Counted from the first letter of the stretch, positions 22,440 through 35,199 are shown. The stretch: DNA of 64,000 nucleotides from Salvia splendens (GCF_004379255.2 NC_056040.1:25262852-25326851); one strand, 5' to 3'. The notes: generated from the sequence alone by a model not told the origin. Made by a program: numbers and translations.

Positions 22440-23304
22440 AAATGGAGGAGCTATCCTCCAAAGCTAACCTGCGTTGGTTGCTATCCATTTGTGTATGGAT
22501 TGAAAGACAAAGCGAGTTGAATGAACAGCGAGTTGAAGCCAAACATCACAAGCCTTTAGATGCTGGAGATGGTGGAGACACTCAACGCCCCATTCGTGGT
22601 GGACATGATCCCGTCATTCGACTTGGAGAAATTCAAGATCGCCTTCGTAGAGAAGCCAACCCAAGTCATCAAGTCATCTACACGAGCATCATCGATTTCA
22701 TGTACGATGCCTTTTTGGCCTTCATCAAGGTCATCGTCGGCCAAGTTGGTTGGTCCACCGATGGCTACGCCCGTGGTTATACCTCCACCGCGGAGCGATT
22801 CTTCAAAGGCATACTCTCATATGTGTCGAGCAGCAAGGAGACCCCGCTCCACCCCGGGGCCCATCGACACTTTCGTCCACGCACTTACTGACCAAAACAA
22901 AATGCCCGATTTTTCATGAGGGGGCTCTAACGCTCCAACGGGAAGCCTAAATTCAAGATCGACCTGACAGTTTTAGGTCGTGATATTTACCCATCATCAG
23001 CCAAGGGGATTATGAGGATGCCAGAGTGGTGGTGCGTCTTCAATGGGAACCGGACAGACTACCTTATGGTGATGAAGCAACTTGATTACGCCTTTGTAGT
23101 AGTTTGAAATCGGGCCGTTCTTGCAACAACATCAGTTTCAACCAAAATGTGATGTCCGCGCTTAACAAGTATTTCCAGTTCAGATTTCAAGGCGAGAAAG
23201 CTTGCCGCTTTGATGGCCTAAGCATCATCACAGTCGAGAATCCGTCTACGCCCGAGTGCATGTTACCCATAGAAGTGGTCCGAGGTGAGCAAGAAAATTA
23301 TTAA
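22440..23304 (+). pseudogene. Unrecognised coding-like relic
   Basis: This stretch is GC-richer than its neighbours and has codon-like texture, with open frames of 149 codons (22442-22891), 119 codons (22560-22919) and 66 codons (23104-23304) in different phases. I do not recognise any of them. A stop-containing frame around 22945-23100 reads like protein (MRMPEWWCVFNGNRTDY). It may be a decayed gene or captured fragment with several frameshifts. It ends about 480 bp past the 3' end of folylpolyglutamate synthase on the opposite strand. Confidence 0.35.
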
Positions 23305-23781
23305 GTAGTGTAAGCAACACAACAAATAAGCAACCCCAACGCCAAAGGATACCCTGTTTTTGCTTTCACTATTGGGGGCATTGTTTTGGAACTGATATAC
23401 ATTCATTACATATAGCGTAGAAGTTTTGCATGTCTCGTCTGTTATTTCATCACACTGCAATGTGTAGAATGACATCATAACTAATGTAAATTTTTTTAAA
23501 AAAAATATTTATATTAATAAAATGGAAACTTCAAATTTACGAACCAATTTAATGCAAGATTGTATAACAAGACACTTGTTATAAGAATAAAGATCTTCAC
23601 ATAAATGAAGAAACAAAATATGTCGTGTAAAAAATTACCCACAATTTTAAGATTTAACGAACTTGTTGAAGATCATATCACATCTCATGTACCTGCGTAC
23701 AAGCTTCGCATGTGTGGTACCGGGGCTGGAGTAGAAGAGTGTCACACGACTCTTAATTTAGCTCGAGAGTTTCTTCCTAAA
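23305..23781. other. Downstream flank of folylpolyglutamate synthase
   Basis: AT-rich DNA that should contain the 3' untranslated region and poly(A) site of the minus-strand gene. I see no other feature. Confidence 0.4.
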
Positions 23782-26700
23782 TCATCTCCGAAGTAGCTTC
23801 AACACATCCCCAACCAGGTGCAACGACCCCGTGACAAGAACCTGATAATTTCCCATAATTAAAAAGAAGCAGTCAAAGCAACTAAGCAAAAAACCAACTA
23901 TTGCAGCACAGTGGTTCATGCTGTAGTTTTATTTTTCAGTTCTGTCTAAGAATGATTACCTGAATTCTGAGTGACGGGTTTATCTTCACGCAGTCCCTTA
24001 GCCAATTGATTGTCATTGGCAGGGAAGAGACCACTGCACTGCAACCGGCTGCATCATTGTCAAGGAACCTGCGAGGTGGAACACTATCTGGGATTCTCGC
24101 CTCAAGATTCTTGTTAACAGCATCTGCTTAGGGTAAGGAACAGAATTTAATGAAAAGTCCAATAATTCAGAAAGTAAGAGATGAAAATTACCTTTTCCAT
24201 GAATGATGTTTTCCCAAACTCTTTGAAGGTTGAACTGCCAAGATAAATCCTTGGGAGGTATCCCTGAAGGAATGGAGGAGGCAGAAGTCACCTTCGTGTA
24301 AGACGAGATGCCAGGAACGAAAATGGCTTTTGCAAAATGTGTGCCTGAATACAAGTCATGGTTACTCTTATTTCAAAAGGTTCATATATACATACATATA
24401 GTCACATAGATATACTGATCAAATGGAAGATCAGATTGTACCCGACGATGCACAGGTATCAACAAGTATCGGGAGAAGGCTTTGGGGATCTCTGACATCC
24501 ATACAGTTGAACAGAAGAATCTGCAATTCGAAATACTGCAAATGAGAAACTCCATGATATTAATAGAAGGGGAAGATCCTCATGAACAGAGCCAGAAAAT
24601 CTGACCTTTTTGGATATTTTTCCCTTAACATCACCATTGCCCCAAACTTCTTTCGATGTCTTTCCTTTTACAGCACTTGAAAACCACCTGGCACAAGCCT
24701 CTATGCTTTCGGGACTGTGAGCACCGTCCAAGTAAAAAACGAGATCCCCTGAAGTATTCTCAGCCTCGCTAGCCATTGCAGAAGACGATAGTGTAGAGTC
24801 ACGAACAATCTCAGCCCTTCCAGAGAGACGCGCTGTTTGAAGACCCCTAAGAAATGCATCGGGTATGTTGTCTTCCTCGCCAGGCTGGTTAACATAAAAT
24901 ATTGTTACTAGTTTAATCAAATGGGTCAGCAAAGATAATTAGTCCTAATTGAACTGTGATAGATTATCACTGACATGCTGGAGAAGTTTTTCCCAATTCC
25001 CTGTACTCTGGAGCCAGCTTTTGCAAAGTGCACTGGCAAGACCAGCATTCGTGAATTGGTGATCGCCAGACAAGCTTAGTTCTATCCCTTTTAAATTACT
25101 ACGATCAAGAGGAGCAACGACTTCCAATGGGACCTGTAGCAAGCCAGATAGCCTTAGAAAGGATTTGTTCATACAATACATTTCCTGAAGTGATGGAAAT
25201 ATTTAAGCACAAATGCACAAAGATAAGTGCTGGGAAAAAATCTCTGTGTGATTTTTTTTTTCCAAGAAGAAATAGCACAGATATGCATCATTATCTAATT
25301 TGCTATGTTGAAACATATTAGACAATCAGAAACAAGTGCAACTGGCAAAATGGAAAAGGAAATACGCTTTAGAAATAAGTCTCAATGGAATAATAGCAAG
25401 AAATACATGACATGCCATATGATGATTAAAGATTAGGGGATACCATAAACATATAAATCAAGATTGAAGAGAGGTTTGAAATACCATCAAATCCCTCGCC
25501 TTTTGTTGAAGAACACCCATTGCTTCAGATGGTTGTGTTACCGTGAATGCAGGCACGTGAGGCTTAAGGAGCAGAGAATCCATCAACCCGTTTCAGGAAA
25601 AACTTGAAAATTGGAAGTACTTAGATAATATCTCACAAACTAGAAACCTCAATCATTTTGGTTTCAGAATGGAAGAATTTGTACCTTTAAGATTCCTGCT
25701 TTGTGAGAAGCAATCTGCTCCAGCGTATCTCCTACAAGTCATTGTGAACACACATAAGTTGATAGCCATGTGTGGACTGGACAATTAACATGAAATGTAT
25801 AAGGCCGAACCGAGCGTTTCCATATGATCCATGCCAAGCGGACTTACACCACAGACAACAGGATTCTTGATCTGCAAATTTATTGCCAAAGGTTATCAAA
25901 GTAACTAAACACAAAACTAATTTACTATATATATACAAGAGTGTACAGTTAAGTTTTACGAGGTTGACTATGACAGTATAAAAACCATTTAAAATAGAGC
26001 AATGACCACATTGACTATTACAGTATAAAAAACATTTAAAATAGAACAATTACCACATTTGTTGAGTCCCTGGTACCCCCAAGGCCAACTTCAATGATAG
26101 CAACATCTACCTACAAGCACATGCACCTATTTAATAATTAATTCAAAGATAAAAAAGTATGTATATTTATGCTTGAATACATTGAATACTACAAAAGTCT
26201 TCAGTTTTAAAACTATAGCTATACAGTAACTGTGTGGGTGTCTCATCTTTGTGCATGTTTATGAGAGAGGGAGGGAGAAGAAATCTTAAATTGGACATTG
26301 TTTGGTACCTTTTCACAAGCAAAAATTTTGAAGGCCAATACAGTAAGAAACTGGAAAAGTGGAGGCATAGGCAAATCATCTGTGATATTCCGCTGTTTAC
26401 AGAAATTTCCATGGTCTGGTCAGTCCAAAATTTGAAATTTATATATGCCAACAAACAAAGAGATCAAAATCAATGAATTCTTTATCCACCCTAACACTTA
26501 TAAGGTGAAGTCTATAGCTCCCTGCTGAAAACCAGTGGCTTGGCAGGGGAGAAATAGAAAATCACGACAACACATGAATCTGCATCTTTTCAGAATTATA
26601 CAGCTAGGAGCTCTAGCAAAGAGTTCAAAATCAATGAATTCGAGAAAGAATACCTTCAGCTGGTTCCAGCATTCCCAAAAGTAGTGGAGAAACTTTTCTT

Positions 26701-27990
26701 CAGATATATCCTGCCTATGAGCCAGAGAGTAGAGAATGAAGAAACAAAAAAGTAGTAGAGATTTCTAGATCCGGCTATTATAGGAAATATGACATATCAT
26801 CAATCATTTCAATTCCAATATGTCAAAAGAGTTGAAGGGCTTATGGAGAATTTGAAACCCTTTCTCTGTATCCCCACCCCTACCCTCCGTTTCTACCCAA
26901 GTTGCTGCCATGTTCTAAAACAAGCTTTACTTATAAAAGAAAAAATAAATTATGTATAAGCATTAAAATGCTAACCCATCCAGACGAAATCTTTCTCTCA
27001 CGTCAATTAAGTGTGGCGAGGTAAATAATCCAGTTCTGAATCCACTCTCTCTTAGAATTGCCTCACAAAATGAGCATGTCGAACCCTAAGTATGAAAGGT
27101 GAGTAGAAACATAAGAGACAAGAGGATGAGAACTTGCAAAAAAAAACTCAAAACCGAGTTCACTATTTTATCCAAATATACATTTCTTTTGCTCATAACA
27201 CAGAAACAAATTACATGTATGATGAAAATAAAATTATCATATTACTACATTAGTACCTTCCCTTTAGTCCCAGCAACATGGATGATTTTAAGTCGGCCTA
27301 TAGGTTCTTCCAAACCCAAAATCTGCAGGAAAAAAAAGCATATTGTAACTTTAGTTTTGGCAACTTCTAAAAGCAACAATAATCATCATGCATAAGGCTA
27401 TCATACAAATCCGTCCACCAAAAGATGCTTTTGTAAGCTTCACATTATTACAATGAACAAATTTGAAAAAATAAATACAAAATTATAATATCCTGTACAA
27501 AGTGTTACCTTAACATACATTTCCATCCTCTCTAATTTGCTATACTTATTACTGATTGTTTGCACATCCCCTCGTCTTTTGGTAGTAATGAGAGAGGAAA
27601 GAGCCTCCATAGTTGTTTCATATGTAGGATGTAAGTGGTCTGCATTTTCTGCGACGACCGTGTTCATCTCCATCTGTTCCTGAGCCAGTGACAGGACCTC
27701 CCTCACTCCAAAACCTGGAATGTTGGAATATGAAAATCCTCAGCAAAGTATGAACAAGATATCTAATTCTATGCATAACAGTTTAGGGCAAGTAAACACA
27801 TAAGTATACCTTTGAGACTTATTTGTTGAGAATGGAACTTTTTGCTTCCTACTATATCAACCACAGCCGGGCAAGCAGGGAAGCATGAAGTTGCCCATGC
27901 CAGTCTAGAGGGAACGATGAGCTCTTTTTTACGGAAGCTTGAATTGTCAATCGACCCCGGCCTCAGAAAAAGATTCTTATAGTTGAGCAT
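23782..27990 (-). CDS. FPGS: Folylpolyglutamate synthase, 16 coding exons
   Basis: The enzyme adds glutamates to tetrahydrofolates using ATP, which retains folates and suits them to one-carbon enzymes. Exons read from GT-AG borders, minus strand: 27810-27990, 27509-27714, 27257-27322, 26976-27085, 26654-26714, 26309-26392, 26054-26110, 25811-25871, 25685-25731, 25485-25562, 24975-25133, 24606-24884, 24442-24535, 24192-24344, 23960-24123, 23782-23841. They total 1860 nt, 619 residues plus stop, all in phase. The ATP loop GTKGKGS (residues 147-153) is split over exons 3 and 4. [48 protein letters not shown] and [12 protein letters not shown] are family hallmarks. The first ~80 residues precede the enzyme core, lack acidic residues early and contain Arg, Ser and Lys, which suggests an organelle transit peptide; plants have plastid, mitochondrial and cytosolic forms, and I cannot choose. 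No lesion seen. Confidence 0.96.
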
Positions 27991-28480
27991 AGATCAACCA
28001 AATCCTAAGATGAAGAAGCATTAATTCTGAATTTAATGAAAAAAAAGGGCTTGTCAATGAATCATTCGAAAGTGATATTATGAGTTGAAGAAAATGACAA
28101 TTTTCACCTATAACTCAGATTACAAAGAAGACAATTCTCTTAATCATTTGAAACAAATAAATCAATAAAATTATCGGTGATTCTAATTAAATGCCTTTGA
28201 AATAGAGCCAGGAAGATTGCGATTGCATACAATAAATGACTGTGTAAGTGCTACTTCAAATTCAACACAAGGCAGTAGCATTCAGCTATCTATTTCAACA
28301 TAAGTTTGCCAGATTCAAAACTCTATTCGAAAATAACATCTGAAAATCAAATTCATCTTACTTGAAAGCTGAAAAAGCAGTCTAAAAACTGAGATAAATG
28401 GATACTTGCAAGTAAAAAAGGCAAGTTACAAAAATGAAGATAGTTAGTTAGATATGCTATAGCTATACAATAAAACTTAC

Positions 28481-28560
28481 TTGGGGTTGACATTGTTACA
28501 CGGATTCATGAGAGAGGGAGAGAGAGTTTGATTATCTGTCGTCGGCGAATTTTACAGTTG
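28481..28560 (-). promoter_or_regulatory. Probable 5'-untranslated exon of FPGS with short upstream ORFs
   Basis: On the minus strand ccccaa is followed by a strong donor gtaagt (boundary at 28481). A matching acceptor (tcttag before gattt at 28004) lies 14 bp upstream of the FPGS start, implying a 5' untranslated intron of about 476 bp. The leader has an ATG at 28509 whose frame would stop shortly after the FPGS start in the spliced RNA, so it could dampen translation. The transcription start is not visible; the exon's upstream edge is a guess. Confidence 0.55.
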
Positions 28561-29178
28561 ACGCAGCATTATCGAAACATGACGGTTCTACCCTTCGCTA
28601 TCTCACGCACTAAAATGTCCTCTTCTAGGGTTATGCGCCCACTCTCTTCTTCTTGACTTAATTTACAACTTTCTTCCATCCATTGAATTGCTAAGAGCAT
28701 CCACAATAATGCGGATATCCCGACGGACTTCCCAAAAATACATTCGGCCACATCATAAGATCCTCCCACTGCACTGTCACGTCATAATAACATCCCACTG
28801 CACAATGTCGGACATCCACAATATAAAAAAATCACAAATTCACCAAATTAAACAATTTACGGAATTAAAAGTTTGACACGAATACGGACAAAGAAAGTGC
28901 AATGATAATTTGATTAATTAAAAAAAAAATACAGTTCAACAAAAAAAATATTTAAACATTAATTACATTATAAATATCAACGTGCACCCCTCCGCGTCCA
29001 TGGCTCTTCAATTATATCGTTCTGGAGTCGAATATGGGCTTGTCGTTGGCGCATGTCGGCAAATGCACAGACCCGATCGGCCTCTCCATGGGGTATCCCC
29101 ATACGTACATTGGCGGTGGGCACGGCTTGGACCGGCAGCATCAACATCAACATTGGTCCAATCAGTCAGTGTTGAACC

Positions 29179-30279
29179 TTAATCTTCGACAATCATGTTG
29201 TGCATGATAATACATGCGTACATGACATCAGCGATGCTGTCAATATACCACAGTCGTGATGGACCCTTCACTGCCGCCCATCGAGCCTGGAGCACACCAA
29301 ATGCCCGCTCCATATCCTTGCGCATTGCCTCCTGATGTCCTGCAAAATAGACATTCTTTTCTTCTGATGGGAATCTGATCGTCTTCACAAAGACGGACCA
29401 CATAGGGTATATCCCATCCGCCAAATAGTAGCTCATATTGTGTTGGTTGTCGTTGGCGACGAAACTGATAGTCGGACCAACACCCATGCACTGCTCGTTG
29501 AAAAGGGGCGACGACTAGAGGACGTTGATGTCGTTGTTCGACCCGGCTACTCCAAAATACGCATGCCAAATCCACAGCCGGTAGTCAGCTACCGCTTCAA
29601 GGACAATCGTGGGATTCTTACTTTTGAAGCCGATAGTGTACACCACTTTCCAGGCGGCGGAGCAGTTCTTCCACTCCCAATGCATACAATTTATGCTGGC
29701 CAACATTCCCGGAAACCCGTGCTAACTCCCATGCATATCCATCAGAGCCTGGCAGTCTTCGGGGGTAGGCTTCCGAAAATACTCATCCTCAAATATCTCC
29801 CTAACGCCCTCACAAAAATACTTCAGGCAATCGCGGGCAGTCGTCTCGCCGATGTGGAGGTACTCGTCGAACATGTCGGTCGTGCCTCCGTACGCCAGCT
29901 ACCTGACTGTGGCAGTGCACTTCTGTATGGGCGTGTGACCGGGTTTACCAACCGCATCCTCCCTGAACGCTCTAAAGCAGTCACGATACGCATAAATAGC
30001 GGACGATGCATCCTAAAACATCGCCGGCATATGTTATCCCCAAACCGCAGCTCAGGAGCGAAGTAGTCCTCATACAACCGACGGTGTGCAGCGATGTGGT
30101 CCCGGGGTACTATAGCTCGACGATGGATGGATCGAGGTACCGCCGGGCTGCTGCTGCTACAAGACCGCTTGTATCAGGTGATTTATCTCCCTGGAAGTAA
30201 CGGCTCGCACCTCTTCGTTAATTCGTCGGCGTAAGTCATCAGCACCCGCACCACTACCACTACCACCACCACTAGTCAT
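29179..30279 (-). pseudogene. PIF/Harbinger transposase (HARBI1/ALP1-like), inactivated
   Basis: Likely start at 30279 (MTSGGGSGSG). A stop at about 30157 is followed in the next segment by DYFAPELRFGDN and CRRCFRMHRPLFMRIV. A frame change near 29950 precedes DMFDEYLHIGETTARDCLKYF. Two more stops fall before GFPGMLASIN and before SSPLF. The catalytic triad can be placed: the first Asp, in a conserved IDCMHWEW, is Asn here (INCMHWEW); the second is in GSNNDINVL; the Glu is in KDMERAFGVLQARW. The protein ends YACIIMHNMIVED. With three stops, a frameshift and a lost catalytic Asp the gene is dead. Such proteins cut and rejoin PIF elements at TWA sites. Confidence 0.9.
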
Positions 30280-31430
30280 TTTGGATATACTAATAGAAAC
30301 ATAGAGAGAAAGAGAGAAGCTCGTTAAAACAAGTGATGCGAACGAAATGAAGTTCAACGAGCTGTATACATAGAGTTTTTTAAAAAAAAATTAAAAAATC
30401 GGGACGTCCGTCGTGGCACTGCAATGGTGGACCTAGGGCTCGCAATTTTTGACACGACATGAACCGGCATGAAATTAATGGGTTTGGGTCAGAGCTTATT
30501 GGGTTCGTGTCCTTTTCGGGTCGACCCATTAAAGACACAAAAATTTCCTGTCGTGTTGTCTCGTGTTCGTGTTATCTGTTAACAAATAATATTTTAATAT
30601 TATTAATTATTATTATTATTTTTATTTTTCAATACTTATTAAATTGACTCTCACAGTCTCATACGGTCATATCTCATTTAAATATTTAATCACTTTCCAA
30701 TTAGGGTTACACACCCACTGCCGCTACGCCGCTCAGCTCTTAACTGTTCTGGTATAGGAACTAATTCATCGCTGTCTGCTCTCTGTCACTGTTTCTAGTC
30801 GTCGGTCGCTGGAGTTCGTTCACCACTTTTCAGATTTCAGTGGCCCATTTGGTTTCTCCCCAAGGTCAAGAACTTTCTCTCATTTTTCATTTAATTTTAT
30901 CCTTAAATGATGCTAAATTTTGTCTACCTGTGGTTTTACATTTCATATGTGAGATTTTTTATGTTTTTCTGGCCAAAAATCAGAAAGCATTATCATATTA
31001 GTTTACTGTTTAGTGATGTATTTAATATTGATTGATGATTCAGTTTTACGAAAGAAAGTAGGAGTTACCAGGGTATGATGTGCATCCATTTTGTTGCTGT
31101 CAGTTAAGAATTATTCATAGCTGACATTCTTTTGGTTCCATTTTGAAGTTTGCTTCTTTGGAAGCTTCAACCTTGCAAAAGTATAAATAATCAAATTAAT
31201 TGCATTTTATTTCTATTAACATAGTCACACTAATTGTATGCATAACTTTTCTTGCTGTCAATTATGAATAATTCGTAACTGGCATTCCTTTTGTCAACTT
31301 TGGTTTTAAATTTATTATTAATTGCATATAATTTGTGATTAATATAACCACACTAAATGTATGCAACTGTATTAAGCTCTATTAATTAATACTTTGTTTC
31401 TTGATTCATTGCAAGTATAAATTGATAATT

Positions 31431-33291
31431 ATGTCAACAAAATTTGGATCTGGGAGCAGCTCCAAGGGTTGTGGAGGCTCTCCAACAATGGCAAGTCATG
31501 CTCCACAAGACTCAGACGATGATGAGGTGGAGATTATGGAAAGCTCTTATTTGAATGTCCCTAAGCCACCAAAGTCAAAAAAAGAAAAGAAAACAAAGGT
31601 CAGATGTATGGAATCATTTTAAAGTTGAATTGGATGGTTTTGGTACAAAGACATGTCAGTGTTTATATTGTGACCATAAATATCAGAGAGTTACAAGTAA
31701 ATTTGGAATAGGAAACTTGCGTCGTCATTTGGATAATTGTCCTAGAAAGAGAACAAAGGATGTTGGCGTGATTTTATCTGAGAGAATATCAAAGTTTGAC
31801 CCTATGCATTTCCATCAATTGTTGTGTAATGCCATTATTGTTCACGATTTGCCATTTCGATTTGTGGAGTATCAACACATCGTGGCTTGTTTTCAGTACC
31901 TTAAATGGGATATTAACTTGATTACTAGAAACACGTTGAAGGTTGATGTCTTAAAGAAGTATGAAAGATAAAAGGGCTTGATTAAGTCTAGATTAAGTGA
32001 AATACCCGATAGGCTTTATTTGACTTCTGATTGTTGGAGTTCTATTACTAGTGATGGTTATATTTCTCTAACATGTCACTTCATTAATGATGATTGGATC
32101 TTACAAAAGTTGGTGTTGAATTTCAGTTTGATGCCATCACCACATACTGTCATAGCATTGTGTAACAAGTTATTTTCTATGCTATGTGATTGGGGGATTG
32201 AGAACAAAGTATTTTCTTTGACATTGGACAATGCTGCGGCGAATGATTGCTCAATTGACTACTTGATCACTCAAATGAATTTAAATAATTCACTTCTTAG
32301 TAAGGGTGAATTCTTTCATATTCGTTGTTGTGCACATATAATCAATTTGGTTGTCCAAGTTGGTTTAGAAGGCATTCGCAGTCTGTGATTAAGATCCGTG
32401 AAAGTGTCAAGTATGTGCGAAGTTCACAAACGAGAAAACAAAAGTTTTTGGAATGTGTGAGCAAAGTTGGTTTGAAGAGTAAGAGAGGTTTGAGGCAAGA
32501 CGTGATTACTAGGTGGAATTCAACATTTTTTATGCTAGATAACGCACTATATTATAGGAAAGCTTTCATGAATCTGGTACTATGTGATCCTAGCTACAAG
32601 TTTTGTCCTTCTTCAACAGAATGGAGTCAAATTGAGAAGATACGTGACTTCTTGAGCTTGTTTTATGATGTCTCCAACTTGTTTTCTGGAAGCAAGTATC
32701 CTACAGCAAATTTATATTTTCGCTCGGTTGTCATGTGTTATAATTCTTTGAGGCAGAGTATAAATAGTCCAAATGAGTATATCAAGAAAATGACAGAAAA
32801 GATGCTACCAAAATTTGAGAAATATTGGTCGGATTTCAGCATGATCTTGACTATTGCTGTAGTGTTTGATCCACGTTACAATCTTCAGTTTGTGGATTTC
32901 TTTTATAAGAAGTTATATGGACCTGATTCCCCTCAGTTTGAACTAGTGAAAGGGAAGTTGTTTGCCTTATTTGATGAATATTCCAATTCTTACGTGGATA
33001 ACAGTAATCAAGCTAGAAGTGGAAGTGCTACAGGTAACAATGTGAATTGTGACTTCACAAATGCAGACTCATTGGCAATGGTGGAGGTAAGTTATTAAAT
33101 TCATATAAAGTTTTATGAATTTTATTAGATTTTATGATATATTCATTTTTATTTTATTTGCATCTTAATTGCAAGAGTTTAACTCTTTGGATGTTGAGTT
33201 TGGATTGAGCCAACAACAATCACAGTTGGAGCTGTACATGGAGGAAAAAAGATTAGATGTCAAATCCAATCTTGATATTCTTAATTATTGA
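31431..33291 (+). pseudogene. hAT transposase, RICESLEEPER type, C-terminally deleted
   Basis: Start at 31431 (MSTKFGSGSS). The BED zinc finger (VWNHF, then CQCLYCDHKYQ and HLDNCP) is reached only after a one-base shift near 31590. An in-frame TAA at about 31970 interrupts YERxKG. The core continues with LTSDCWSS, TLDNAAANDC and RCCAHIINLVVQ, a second shift near 32375, then TRWNSTFFML and VFDPRYNLQF. An intron (33087-33177, gtaagt donor) leads to LDVKSNLDILNY, where Trp has become TGA (33289). The hAT dimerisation block that should follow is missing: after KYP the sequence jumps to a tail. It is inactive. Confidence 0.9.
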
Positions 33292-33715
33292 AAAGAAACT
33301 CAATTCAAGTATCCACAATGAAATACCAACAAATGACTTAGTCGAAGACTTTTTAAATGTCGATGACGAAGCTCAAACTGGAAGTTCAACAGCCTCTACA
33401 TCCACCACTTTTGCTACTTCGTGAAAGCTTTATAGGTTAGACTTCATACTTGCTTAATTTGTACAATATACAATACATCAATTTAATTGTTACTTCCTTA
33501 AATTATGTGTTTGCAGATGGGAAGATCTTGATGGATTTTGTTGTTTGCTGCGTGCTGCATTGACCAAGAATTTGGAAGAAAGAATGAAGTATTTTTTGTT
33601 GAATTTTGTTAGATTTTGTTACTAAGAAATTATTGTTGTTTTTATGTTTGGATCAGATTTTATAATAAGCAATTGGATGTTTTTTTGATGTTTTTAATAG
33701 GTTTAACTGTTATCA

Positions 33716-33910
33716 GGTCGTGTTTTTATCATGTCGTGTTGACCCAAAGTGGTTCGTGTCGTTAATGGGTTTGTGTCGTGTTTGTGTCGTGTTCGTGTCT
33801 GAGGGTAGCGGGTCGTGTTCGTGTTTGAGGTTTTCTTAACGGGTCGTGTTCGTGTTTGTTGTTATCGTGTTCGTGTCTTTATCGTGTCGACACGATAACG
33901 ACCCGACACG
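33716..33910. repeat. Subterminal GTGTCGTG repeats of the hAT element
   Basis: More than ten copies of gtgtcgtg, cgtgttcgtg or variants within 200 bp, ending with the palindrome cgtgtcgacacg. A smaller mirrored set is at 30450-30580. Confidence 0.8.
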
Positions 33911-34065
33911 CACGATTTGCCACCCCTAGGCGGACGTCGCCGGAAAGCCGCGGATCTGCGGTGTCAGCAGCGGACGTCCGCATCCGTCCCTCCCACGCCT
34001 AATGGCGCACATCCGGCACGCCGGTCGAACGTCTGCCGGAAAATCCGCCTTTGCGGATGCTCTAA

Positions 34066-34392
34066 CGTATTTATATCACATGATGACACGATTCACATAT
34101 AAATGCAAGATTATCGCTAGAGTATAATTTAAGTTATTCTGCTCAAATCGCATGTCTGTTTCTCGAAATAAATAAAATTGTTTGTTACTGTCAAATAATT
34201 GAATGTTATTTTATATATTCATCATAAAAATATTTAATAAGCATTTTAAATTGAAGTTTGTGATGATATCTAAAATCCTTAAAAAACAATTTGAATGAAT
34301 AATGATTATGATTTCGAATTCAAATTATATTTTGTCTCTGTCTTCCCTCTAAATGAATAAGATCATTTTTTATTTCTATCTCCTAGTTTTTA
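34066..34392. other. AT-rich intergenic DNA
   Basis: No gene or element terminus seen. Confidence 0.4.
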
Positions 34393-34644
34393 CTCTTTCC
34401 GTCTGGATATAGGAGTTTCATTCTTATCCGGCAAGGATTTTAAGATATGTTAAGAAGAGTAGATGGAAGAAAATTAGTGGTTTATAGGTCCTACTTGAAT
34501 ATATTAGTTTTAAATGATATGTGAGTGGAGTGAGTTAGTGGAATGTGGGACATCTTTACCATTTATAGTAATTATGAACCGGGACCCCTATTCATGGACG
34601 GACCAAAATGGGAAAACGAGACTCCTATTCGTGGACAGATGGAG
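34393..34644. mobile_element. Stowaway-like MITE, 250-bp family
   Basis: ctctttccgtctggatatag at the left and the inverse (cgtggacagatggag) at the right, with TA on both sides. The interior matches the two other copies in the window. Confidence 0.82.
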
Positions 34645-34879
34645 TAGTTGGGGTTTTTTTTAATACAAAGATTAAAAATTGTGTTAAATAGAATAAGTGA
34701 AGGTAAAATAAAATATAAGAGAAAATAAAGTATTAATAGTGATTAGATGTTTTGGTTTCTACTTAAATGGAAATGATTCAACTATTTTGAGACATCTTAA
34801 AAAGGAACATGACCCAACTAAGTTGAGATGAAGAGAATATTTTTTTTAATTATTATAATTGTAATCGTAGTCATCAAAA

Positions 34880-35095
34880 ACCTTATTTAGTCGCATCTCA
34901 CTAAATATGAAACATTTGTTATTCAGTGTGAGATTTTATTTAATGTTGTTTGTAAGTTAAGTAGATCATAGAATAAAGTAATAAAGGGAAAAGTAGAGTT
35001 AATTGATGTTGTTTCCATTAGGAAATATGTCGTTTTTAGTGGGACGCCAATAAAAAAAATAATGTTTCATTTTTAATGTGACAAGATAAGTACAT
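34880..35095. mobile_element. Degenerate Stowaway-like MITE
   Basis: The interior and right part (tttttagtgggac, atgtttcatttttaatg) resemble the MITE at 5525-5726. The ends are eroded and no TA pair is assigned. Confidence 0.45.
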
Positions 35096-35199
35096 AGGGA
35101 TGTAGGGTCGTATTACCCTCAATCCACGCCTAATATCGTGACAGCGTTTAAAATCTAGGCCACACAAATTCAAAATCTTGCAAATGGCTAAGATTCGCT

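Larger units (their letters stand above)
30434..33928 (+). mobile_element. hAT element with transposase relic
   Basis: The ends are tagggctcgcaa and the inverse taggggtggcaa. The flanking 8-mers ggtggacc (30426-30433) and ggcggacg (33929-33936) match at six of eight positions, the hAT duplication length. Both sub-ends are dense in gtgtcgtg and cgtgttcgtg words (30450-30580 and 33716-33905), as expected of transposase-binding arrays. It lies inside the PIF/Harbinger element and so is younger. Confidence 0.88.
28695..34062 (-). mobile_element. PIF/Harbinger element with transposase relic, split by a hAT element
   Basis: The ends are gagcatccacaata and the inverse gagcatccgcaaag, flanked by TAA at 28692-28694 and 34063-34065. 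Without the hAT insertion at 30434-33928 it is about 1.87 kb. It carries only the transposase gene on the minus strand; the Myb/SANT partner gene normally found in autonomous members is absent. Its near end lies about 135 bp beyond the FPGS 5' exon. Confidence 0.88.
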
